Source of the DNA: Cellvibrionaceae bacterium
GTDB taxonomy: Bacteria; Pseudomonadota; Gammaproteobacteria; Pseudomonadales; Cellvibrionaceae
Assembly: GCA_021151615.1 (NCBI GenBank)
Contig: JAGKXA010000056.1
Location: 1-32,378, forward strand
DNA length: 32,378 nt
Reading direction: 5' to 3'
The notes under the pieces are model-generated. The model was given only the letters and a program-made list of their open reading frames with translations, was not told the DNA's origin and did not search any database. Both the position numbers and the translations under genes were made by a program. Below are positions 16,507 to 23,278 of this stretch, one piece after another (position 1 is the first letter of the stretch; every line of letters begins with the position of its first letter).

Positions 16507-18408
16507 ATGCGGTTATTTGGTCGGTTCGGTGTGTCTGTTGTCTCTCTAGGGATTTGGAGTTTGTTGTGGTTTGGCCCGGCAGCGGTGGCAGCGAGCGATA
16601 AAAAGTCGGTTGCCAAACCGGATTTTGCGGCCTTGATGGCGCAAGAAATAGAAGCTCGCATAGTGGCCTTGCAACTGGCCTTTGAGGGGGCAAATCCCAG
16701 GAGTCCCCATTCCCTTAATCAGGCAGTGAGCGGCTTTTATCATCAGCGCCAATATCGCCCCGCGTGGAACAATAAGGCGCGTCTGAATGAGCTGATCGAA
16801 TCTATTGAGTCTATGGCGGTAGATGGGCTCAACCCGGACGACTATCAAATCAACCAACTGCGCCATGCATTGCCGCTTATCGGTGATGACTCGCCGGAAT
16901 CCCTCAGCCTGCGTGTCGACGACGAGCTGCGTGCAACGACGGCCTACCTGCGCGCTATCTACCATCTCTTTAATGGCAAGGTAGATCCCACGGGGTTGGA
17001 TCCGCAGTGGAACTTTGAGTTGGAAGACCTGACCCAAACCAGCCTGGCGACGCAACTGCTAACTGCAGTGGACGAAGGGGGGGTTGCAGAACTCTTTACC
17101 CGGACTCGCCCGCAGCATCCTATCTATCGCAGTTTGGTCGCGGGTTTAAAGCGCTATCGCGAATTAAATGATGCCGGTGGTTGGCCGTCGCTGGCGGCGG
17201 GACCAACCTTGAAACCCTGCATGATTGACCCCCAGGTTGCGGTATTGCGCCAGCGTTTACAGGTAACGGGCGAATACCAGGATCCAGAAATAGATGATGA
17301 AGAAAGCCAGGCGATTATTGCCGAGTGCCAGCGTCTGAATGCCCTGGCGGCGGCGTCTTCCAGTGCGGCGGCCAGTTCTGCCGCGGCGATTGCCGCAGAC
17401 ATGCTCGCGAGCGAACACCTGTTGGATGAAGACGCGCTTGCCAGTGAAGCCGCTTCTGGCAATGCGTCTTCCAGCGACGCTGCCTCAAGTAGCGAAGCTG
17501 TTGCTTCCTCCAGCGCGGCGCCGGTTAATCCTGCGGAAGTGTTTGATAATCATCTGGTAGAGGCGGTCAAGAAATTCCAGCGCGACCAATACCTGGAAGT
17601 GGACGGCACCATTGGCCCGGCAACACGTGCGGCACTGAATGTTTCTGCGCAGGCGCGGGTGGATCAAATCCGCGTGAACCTGGATCGCGCGCGCTGGTTG
17701 TTGCATAACATCCCGCCTGAAATGTTATTGGTCGATGTGGCCGGATTTAAAATTACCTACTTCAAAGCCGGTCAACCGATTTGGCGTTCGCGTGTGCAAG
17801 TGGGAATGTCCTATCGCACCAGCCCGATTTTTAAATCGGAAGTGAATTACATAACGCTCAACCCAACCTGGACAATTCCGCCCACTATTTTGCGCAAAGA
17901 TGTACTCCCCAAATTGCGCAAGGATTTAAGTTACCTGCGCGAAAACAAGATCCGTGTTTTGGATAGCAGCGGCCAGGAATTGGATCCAGCCAAAATCGAT
18001 TGGTTTAAGCCGGGCAACGTGACCCTGCGTCAGGATGCCGGTCCCCACGCCGCGTTGGGTAAAGCGGTGATTCGTTTCCCCAACTCCCACTCGGTTTATT
18101 TGCACGATACACCGCACCAGAAGTTGTTTAACAAAAGCCAGCGCGCATTTAGCTCCGGTTGTATTCGCGTAGAGCGAGCGCTGGAATTGGTGGAGTTGTT
18201 GTTGGCAGAAACGCCGGGCTGGAATAAAAGTGCAATCGATAAAGCGCTGGAAACCGGCAAAACCCGTAACGTAAATCTTGCCAAGCGCGTGCCCATCTTG
18301 TTGGCCTACTGGACAGTTGATGCAGTGAGTGAAGACAAGATTGCCTTCAAGCCGGATATTTATGCGCGTGATGCCCAGGTGCTGGCTGCGTTAAACCGTA
18401 ACAATTGA
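16507..18408 (+). CDS. L,D-transpeptidase, YcbB/LdtD-like, with a Ser/Ala-rich insertion
   Basis: This is a large periplasmic L,D-transpeptidase expected to form 3-3 cross-links or attach proteins to peptidoglycan. I choose the ATG at 16507 since AGGAG (16493-16497) is 9 bases upstream and a standard signal peptide follows (MRLFGRFGVSVVSLGIWSLL, cleavage near AAVAA). That gives 633 residues; E. coli YcbB has 615. Order: scaffold domain (about 60-235), a peptidoglycan-binding domain whose first helix (PQVAVLRQRLQVTGEY, 242-257) is separated from the rest (LVEAVKKFQ to GTIGPATRAALN, 351-378) by a 60-70-residue acidic, Ser/Ala-rich insertion, then the YkuD domain. The catalytic site is YLHDTP (His533) and SSGCIRV (Cys552). 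The tubulin-like gene follows 181 bases downstream on the same strand without a clear terminator between. Confidence 0.93.
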   Translation: MRLFGRFGVSVVSLGIWSLLWFGPAAVAASDKKSVAKPDFAALMAQEIEARIVALQLAFEGANPRSPHSLNQAVSGFYHQRQYRPAWNNKARLNELIESIESMAVDGLNPDDYQINQLRHALPLIGDDSPESLSLRVDDELRATTAYLRAIYHLFNGKVDPTGLDPQWNFELEDLTQTSLATQLLTAVDEGGVAELFTRTRPQHPIYRSLVAGLKRYRELNDAGGWPSLAAGPTLKPCMIDPQVAVLRQRLQVTGEYQDPEIDDEESQAIIAECQRLNALAAASSSAAASSAAAIAADMLASEHLLDEDALASEAASGNASSSDAASSSEAVASSSAAPVNPAEVFDNHLVEAVKKFQRDQYLEVDGTIGPATRAALNVSAQARVDQIRVNLDRARWLLHNIPPEMLLVDVAGFKITYFKAGQPIWRSRVQVGMSYRTSPIFKSEVNYITLNPTWTIPPTILRKDVLPKLRKDLSYLRENKIRVLDSSGQELDPAKIDWFKPGNVTLRQDAGPHAALGKAVIRFPNSHSVYLHDTPHQKLFNKSQRAFSSGCIRVERALELVELLLAETPGWNKSAIDKALETGKTRNVNLAKRVPILLAYWTVDAVSEDKIAFKPDIYARDAQVLAALNRNN

Positions 18409-18589
18409 GGAGAAAAACCCGCAAACAGCGTTAAATGAGTCGAATTCGGTGACTTTTTGTACAGACGCGGCATGCAAATTTGTATTTATGGCAAGTCGCG
18501 TCTAGCGTTAATAGGTGTTAAGACCATAAGCCGTATCTGGCACTGACTCCTAAATTAATAGCTAAGGTTCACTAAGGACACCATCCATC

Positions 18590-20791
18590 ATGGCCACCAA
18601 AAAATCCTCGCGCGGCAATGAAACCCTTGAGCAAGATGATCTGATCACGCTGGATGCTCCGCCAGAATTGCCAGCAGAGGCCGAAGGGCAATCCATCTCG
18701 GGTTCAAACAGCGGTTATATGTATTTTACCGAGCGGGATTTGAACAAAATCCTCTACAACCTGGATACCTTGCGCTCCAGTGTTTATCCCCAGCTAGGCA
18801 ATGACCAGGATGAGAATGCCAAACCGCCGCAATTTCCCTCGGTGTGTTTGATTGGCCTCGGGCGCTGCGGGTCCAATATTGCGTTGGATGTTGCCTCGCT
18901 GGTTTACAACGCGCGCAACTATTACCTCAACGAGTTCACCACCGAAGAAAAAGAAGTGCGCGAGCAGGATCATATGCCCATGCGCTGGATCAAGCGCGGT
19001 TTGCATTTGAAAGGCTCCCATCGTGTGAAACCGGTGTTTTTGATTGAGCCTCTGGTGATGCTCGGTGATCTGGATAAAGACATCGATGGCCGCATTCGTT
19101 TTTCCCACAAGGGTGAACGCTCTGGTTTTCTCAAGGACTACACCAAAATGAAAATCATGGACTTGTCCGAGGTCCACGCCGGCGGTTCCGGTAATGCGCC
19201 GATTCTCGGTCAGTACCTTGCCAAAATTATTTTGAATAAAGATACCCAGCGCTTTTCCAATCCCGATTGGAAACACGTGCACTCCTATTTAATTGATTCC
19301 TGCGGTATCAAAGCCAACCAGTCGCGCTTGTATTTTTATATTTTCAGTGCGGGTGGCGGAACAGGCTCGGGAATGGCCAGTGAATTCGGTCTTGCGCAGC
19401 AATATGCTTACATGAGCAAAACCTTTGATTCGCGTTCGCAAGCCGATAATGCGGAAAATCGTGGTCATTCTTTTGTGTTCGAGCCCATTTTTACCAGCGG
19501 TATTTGCATACTGCCAAACATTTCTGACCACGGGGTGGAAATGTCGGAGGCGTTACATATCAATGCTGGTCGCTTGCTGTGTAAATACTTGTCGGAAGAG
19601 TGGGACTTCTCTTACAACTTCGACAACGAAGATTCCAGTGAAGCCAGTGTTATGCATCGCATTCGCCCCTGGAATGCAATGATGCTGATCTCCAATGACA
19701 TTATGCGTTACGCGGAAGAAACCGACGAAGGTGCAATTCAGCATATTGATGTGAATGCCATGGAGAAGTACGCCAACCAATATATCTCCCAGCAAATTTT
19801 TAATATTCTCACGGCGCAAGCGGTTACTACCGATTACGACGAAAACTATTTCCGTCGCGCGGGTATTGATATCGGTGAAACCATTCGCCTGGATGCCAAT
19901 GACCTCTTTATGAGCCTCGCAGGTCCGGTTGCTGTGGCCTATGCCGAATCGGTAATTCCTACCGCGCTGCCCGTGCAGGGTGTGGATAAGCTACGCGGAA
20001 TAGAAACCAAAAAAAGTAGCGAGCTGAATATTGATGACCTGTTTTATCGCTCGATAGATTTGCCACACTTCAATAAAGTGACCCAGGCGATTGAGGGGAT
20101 TAGCCTTTTGCCAATTGAATCTGAACAATATCGTGCAGCGCTAGAGAATTATTTACAAAAGGGCTACGACCCGGAAGAGCTGAAGAACCTGCACTTCTTT
20201 AAAAATTGTTCGTCCATTGTGTCGATTATTTCCCTGCCGAAAGATTACAAACTGTCCTATATGGATTTGAATAAACTCAAATCCCATTTGAATGGTTTGT
20301 TCCCCAATACCACCTTGAAACGTTATGCGCTGGTAATTGGTGCCTCGGCCAATATTTCGCTGACGACCCTGATTGTAAAAAGCCCTTGCCTGAGTGATGA
20401 CTTCCTCACCTTAATCGTGGCCTTTATCAAACGCTGTTTCGCCAAAGATCCCTATCGCTTTGATGAACAATTGGATTCCGCGATGCTCGATTTTATCCGC
20501 GCTGAAGAGTTTGATGAAAAACTGGTGGATAAAATGCTCAACGAACATGAAAATCCGGCGAAAATCCTCGATACTAACTGGTACGCGATTAAGCCCATGT
20601 ATGAGAAAAAATATCGCGAGCTGATCAACGACTCGGAAAAATTCTGTTCGATCAATGACATTCGACTTTCGCGCGACAGTGTGAAAAAAGCAATTAAATA
20701 CCTGCGTGAGATCTATCGTCACAAAATCAGTAAAACACGCATTGTCTCGCTCAACTCAACGTCGTTGTCGCTCGATAAGCCCAAAAAGTAA
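18590..20791 (+). CDS. Tubulin/FtsZ-superfamily GTPase-like protein (733 aa)
   Basis: The protein has the nucleotide-binding signatures of the tubulin/FtsZ superfamily but is about twice as long as FtsZ. After a polar N-terminus (1-80), CLIGLGRCGSNIALDV (86-101) matches the first Rossmann loop (GxGxxGSN). FSAGGGTGSG (252-261) is the tubulin signature loop T4. HAGGSGNAP (196-204) resembles another phosphate-side loop. ELNIDDLF (478-485) resembles the T7 catalytic loop that completes GTP hydrolysis on the next subunit (NxD in tubulin and FtsZ). Residues about 540-615 alternate strands and helices like the C-terminal tubulin domain; the last 110 residues are helical and charged. There is no signal peptide, so it should be cytosolic. 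It may belong to the poorly studied Tubulin_2 (PF13809) or FtsZ-like groups. AAGGA lies 11 bases before the ATG. Polymerisation is inferred, not seen. Confidence 0.82.
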   Translation: MATKKSSRGNETLEQDDLITLDAPPELPAEAEGQSISGSNSGYMYFTERDLNKILYNLDTLRSSVYPQLGNDQDENAKPPQFPSVCLIGLGRCGSNIALDVASLVYNARNYYLNEFTTEEKEVREQDHMPMRWIKRGLHLKGSHRVKPVFLIEPLVMLGDLDKDIDGRIRFSHKGERSGFLKDYTKMKIMDLSEVHAGGSGNAPILGQYLAKIILNKDTQRFSNPDWKHVHSYLIDSCGIKANQSRLYFYIFSAGGGTGSGMASEFGLAQQYAYMSKTFDSRSQADNAENRGHSFVFEPIFTSGICILPNISDHGVEMSEALHINAGRLLCKYLSEEWDFSYNFDNEDSSEASVMHRIRPWNAMMLISNDIMRYAEETDEGAIQHIDVNAMEKYANQYISQQIFNILTAQAVTTDYDENYFRRAGIDIGETIRLDANDLFMSLAGPVAVAYAESVIPTALPVQGVDKLRGIETKKSSELNIDDLFYRSIDLPHFNKVTQAIEGISLLPIESEQYRAALENYLQKGYDPEELKNLHFFKNCSSIVSIISLPKDYKLSYMDLNKLKSHLNGLFPNTTLKRYALVIGASANISLTTLIVKSPCLSDDFLTLIVAFIKRCFAKDPYRFDEQLDSAMLDFIRAEEFDEKLVDKMLNEHENPAKILDTNWYAIKPMYEKKYRELINDSEKFCSINDIRLSRDSVKKAIKYLREIYRHKISKTRIVSLNSTSLSLDKPKK

Positions 20792-20815
20792 ACGCACCCG
20801 TATTTGGGGTCGAAT

Positions 20816-20847
20816 AAAAAACGGAGAGCTATGCCTCTCCGTTTTTT
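20816..20847 (+). terminator. Intrinsic terminator after the tubulin-like gene
   Basis: CGGAGAG (20822-20828) pairs with CTCTCCG (20835-20841) with a 6-base loop; six A precede and six T follow. Confidence 0.94.
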
Positions 20848-20884
20848 ATTGTAAACTGCGCCAAATTGTTAGATGGAGGTTAAG

Positions 20885-21286
20885 ATGGTTCCTGCATTAT
20901 TAGTTATTGACCATGTGCATGTATCGGTCAAGAATCGCAGTCAGGCGGAACAGTGGTACAAAGATGTGCTCGGTTTTGAACGCGTTGCCGAGTTTGATTC
21001 CTGGGCTACTGATAACGGCCCCTTAACTCTTGGTAATGCCCAGGGCAATATCCATTTGGCGCTATTCGAATCGGCGAGTATTCAAAATACGGTTATTGCC
21101 TTTAGCGTTACCGCTGAAAATTTCTTTGCCTGGATTGAGCATTTAAAAGATAAGGGAATCGCGACCAACATTATTGATCACGATCTCTCCTGGTCAATTT
21201 ACTTTCGCGACCCGGATGGCAACCCCTTTGAAATTACCACCTATGACTATGCCGAAGTGCATGGCTATATGGAATGGGATGCGTGA
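20885..21286 (+). CDS. VOC/glyoxalase-fold protein
   Basis: This is a small vicinal-oxygen-chelate superfamily protein of 133 residues. The ATG at 20885 is preferred because GGAGG (20875-20879) lies 5 bases before it; an ATG at 20873 overlaps that ribosome site. VIDHVHVSVKNRSQAEQWYK at the N-terminus and YFRDPDGNPFEITTYDY at the C-terminus are typical of the fold, with the His and Glu at the usual metal-ligand positions. Members include glyoxalases, dioxygenases and antibiotic-binding proteins, and the sequence does not show which activity applies. The 3' end overlaps the convergent GyrI-like gene by 22 bases. Confidence 0.88.
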   Translation: MVPALLVIDHVHVSVKNRSQAEQWYKDVLGFERVAEFDSWATDNGPLTLGNAQGNIHLALFESASIQNTVIAFSVTAENFFAWIEHLKDKGIATNIIDHDLSWSIYFRDPDGNPFEITTYDYAEVHGYMEWDA

Positions 21287-21801
21287 TTGGCTTTAACCGG
21301 TAACCAGATTTCAATATCTCCCGTACCTGTGTGCGGATCAAAAGCTTCGCCGTAGCGCTCAAAAAAATGCAGCGAATTTTCCGGCGCGACGGCGTGTTGG
21401 AATCCCGATGCTGGCAGCCATTGATCAAACGCAATATCAATTGTTATGCGAATGGTTTGCACTGCGCCCGCATGGGTAAACACTGCGTAGGTTTGCGAGG
21501 GAATAATAAACGGACTGAGGCTAGCGTCCAGTCCGGTAAAATCCCACACCGTACAGGCGGCCATGTAATAGTATTCATGGCCGCGCAAGTGAATACATAC
21601 TCCATAACCGACATTGTCCACACGCTGTGTGATCAGATCCCAGCCGCTGGTTAATTGTTGCCAGAGCTTTGGAATTTTTTGCGCGGCGTTTTGATCCAGC
21701 GGTTCGCGCAAGCCGGCTACTAACAGCGGGCCGGCCTGTTCGATACGCGGTTCAACAAACGCCTGCTTCATATCAGCCGAAATGTTGTTGGAATCGTTCA
21801 T
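21265..21801 (-). CDS. GyrI-like/AraC-effector-binding domain protein
   Basis: This 178-residue protein resembles stand-alone effector-binding (GyrI-like, SHV/Cass2-type) domains that bind small molecules. Evidence is the start of the domain (GPLLVAGLREPL, IPKLWQQL), the middle (YGVCIHLRG, YYYMAACTV, GLDASLSPFIIPSQTYAVFTH) and the closing TGDIEIWLPV. No DNA-binding domain is attached. It begins inside the end of the YCII gene (29-base overlap), which implies translational coupling as the last gene of a four-gene minus-strand operon. It also overlaps the convergent VOC gene at its 3' end. The ligand is unknown. Confidence 0.82.
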   Translation of the reverse strand: MNDSNNISADMKQAFVEPRIEQAGPLLVAGLREPLDQNAAQKIPKLWQQLTSGWDLITQRVDNVGYGVCIHLRGHEYYYMAACTVWDFTGLDASLSPFIIPSQTYAVFTHAGAVQTIRITIDIAFDQWLPASGFQHAVAPENSLHFFERYGEAFDPHTGTGDIEIWLPVKANHASHSI

Positions 21802-22159
21802 CTTTACTCGGGTCCAGTTCGCGCACGGGGCGAATTTCTATGGTGCCAAAACGCGCCGGTGGAATTTTGCTGGCGAGTTGAATAGCTTCATTTAAATCGC
21901 GTGCGTCCAGTAAATAAAATCCCGCCAATTGCTCTTTGGTTTCAGCAAAAGGGCCGTCAGTAATCAATGGCTTGCCATCGCGAATGCGCAGGCTGGTGGC
22001 CGTTGTTGATGGATGCAGTGCATTGCCACCAATCATTTTGCCGCTCTCACGCAGGCCCTGGCCGCAGGCTTCGCATTCGCTGTTCAACGCTTTCCACTCA
22101 TTGGAGGTCATGTTGTTAATGATATTCTCATCGTAAAAAACCAGGCATAAATATTTCAT
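21773..22159 (-). CDS. YCII/DGPF-domain protein
   Basis: This 128-residue YCII-family protein has the DGPF signature in ITDGPFAETKEQLAGFYLL, and starts MKYLCLVFYDE as usual. The start at 22159 has GGAG about 8 bases upstream; a longer frame upstream lacks similarity. YCII proteins of this kind are the usual genomic partners and targets of ECF42 sigma factors, and such a sigma gene lies about 5 kb away. The biochemical role of DGPF proteins is not settled. It is the third gene of the DUF1428-VOC-YCII-GyrI-like operon. Confidence 0.93.
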   Translation of the reverse strand: MKYLCLVFYDENIINNMTSNEWKALNSECEACGQGLRESGKMIGGNALHPSTTATSLRIRDGKPLITDGPFAETKEQLAGFYLLDARDLNEAIQLASKIPPARFGTIEIRPVRELDPSKDERFQQHFG

Positions 22160-22193
22160 TGTCTGCTCCGCTGCGGATTTGAATTGATAGCGA

Positions 22194-22601
22194 TTATGCC
22201 TGAACGTGCGAAGGTTCCATAAACATAATTTCCCAGTTGTGCCCATCAAGATCTTCAAAGCCATGGTAATACATAAAGCCGTGATCGATGGGTTCTGTTG
22301 GCGCTGCTTTACCGCCTGCTGCAACGGCTTTTTTAACCATTTCATCGACTTCTGCACGGCTCTCGCAAGAGAGGCAAATCAATACTTCCTTGGTGGTGTG
22401 TGCATCGGCAATGGCTTTGGGAGTGAAGCCTTTGAAAAAAGGCTCGGTTAATAGCATTGAGTAAATGGTGTCGCTGATCACCATGCAGGCGGCGTTCTCG
22501 TCGGTAAATTGCGGGTTAAATGTGTAACCTAACTGCGTAAAAAACGCTTTGGATTTTTCCAGGTCTTTTACCGGAAAATTAATAAATACTTGCGTTGGCA
22601 T
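22194..22601 (-). CDS. VOC-family protein (lactoylglutathione lyase-like)
   Basis: This 135-residue protein of the vicinal-oxygen-chelate superfamily begins MPTQVFINFPVKDLEKSKAF and ends with FEDLDGHNWEIMFMEPS. The DxDGxxWEI signature near the C-terminus carries the usual metal-binding Glu. VOC proteins of this subtype often lie next to YCII/DGPF genes, as here. AAGGA lies 8 bases before the ATG. It is the second gene in its operon, 75 bases after the DUF1428 gene and 34 bases before the YCII gene. The substrate is unknown. Confidence 0.9.
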   Translation of the reverse strand: MPTQVFINFPVKDLEKSKAFFTQLGYTFNPQFTDENAACMVISDTIYSMLLTEPFFKGFTPKAIADAHTTKEVLICLSCESRAEVDEMVKKAVAAGGKAAPTEPIDHGFMYYHGFEDLDGHNWEIMFMEPSHVQA

Positions 22602-22676
22602 AATTCAGTTCCTTATTGCATCTTGTTAACGGCAGTTGCCAATGATTGTGGAAAAAGTTAACGGCCAAGTAAAAAA

Positions 22677-23042
22677 TTATTCGTAGCGCACTATGGATTT
22701 AAAACCACCATAGGCCATGCGTTTAAAGTCAAACGGGGGGTTATCTTTATCGCACATATCCGCCAGCCGCGGGTCGGCCATCACCAGGGCATTAATGCGA
22801 TCACGCTCCTCGCGTGAGGGATAAATAATCCAGGCAATCACGACGGTTTCATTATCTTTGCATCCTGCTGCCCTGCGGAAGGAGGTCATGTCCTGAATGT
22901 CCAAATCATCACCTACGCATTCCCAGTAGGCAATGGCACCGTGTTCTTTCCAAACGGCACCGGCGGTGCTGGCCATCTTCTGGTATTCAGCCAATTTTTC
23001 TGGCGCGAGGGGAAGTAAAAAGCCGTCTACATAATGGGTCAT
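22677..23042 (-). CDS. DUF1428-family protein
   Basis: This 121-residue protein matches the DUF1428 family: MTHYVDGFLLPLA at the N-terminus, AGAVWKEHGAIAYWECVGDD, then VIAWIIYPSREERD and the closing RMAYGGFKSIV. The fold is thought to be a dimeric alpha/beta-barrel as in YCII and antibiotic monooxygenase-type proteins; no activity is established. It has an excellent ribosome site, AAGGAG, 7 bases before the ATG. It is the first gene of the four-gene operon, and the ECF-like promoter at 23101-23127 lies 58-85 bases upstream. Confidence 0.92.
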   Translation of the reverse strand: MTHYVDGFLLPLAPEKLAEYQKMASTAGAVWKEHGAIAYWECVGDDLDIQDMTSFRRAAGCKDNETVVIAWIIYPSREERDRINALVMADPRLADMCDKDNPPFDFKRMAYGGFKSIVRYE

Positions 23043-23100
23043 GGTATATCTCCTTAAACAGGGTTCGTTTTAAACGGTGTTAGTTGACTGTTATCTAATA

Positions 23101-23127
23101 GTCGCAGGGGCTCGACGAAAATCGACA
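23101..23127 (-). promoter_or_regulatory. Candidate ECF42-type promoter for the DUF1428-VOC-YCII operon
   Basis: On the minus strand TGTCGA (23127-23122) is followed after 17 bases by CGAC (23104-23101). From memory, ECF42 promoters have TGTCGA at -35 and CGA(T/C)C-like sequence at -10. The same arrangement with the same spacing occurs before the GFA-like gene at 26008. A start site about 7 bases downstream would give a leader of about 50 bases. Confidence 0.62.
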
Positions 23128-23213
23128 GCTACTGGATAAATATTTTTTGATTTCTTTGGAAATTGTTAAAACTGCTTTATAGTCAATTACTTAATCGAAA
23201 GCCCGGTCAAAGG

Positions 23214-23239
23214 CGGGGGGCGAAATCTGCGCCTCCCCG
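23214..23239. other. GC-rich hairpin in the leader of the Kef-type gene
   Basis: CGGGGGGCG (23214-23222) pairs with CGCCTCCCCG (23230-23239) with one bulged T and a 7-base loop. No T-tract follows. It lies 40 bases before the chosen start codon and may influence mRNA stability or translation. Confidence 0.4.
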
Positions 23240-23278
23240 TAATGGACTAACGTGTTTACTGTATTCAAGAGCATGTCT

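Noticed and set aside
18463..18503. AGACGCG/CGCGTCT inverted repeat before the tubulin-like gene
   Set aside because: Seven pairs with a 27-base spacer and no T-tract; too weak to call a terminator or operator.
18794..19282. 162-codon open frame on the minus strand
   Set aside because: It is antisense to the tubulin-like gene across its GTP-binding region, and shows no ribosome site or recognisable motif.
23026..23060. Ribosome site AAGGAGATATACC before ATG that resembles an expression-vector leader
   Set aside because: It fits naturally to the DUF1428 start and the flanking sequence is genomic in style, so vector contamination is not supported.
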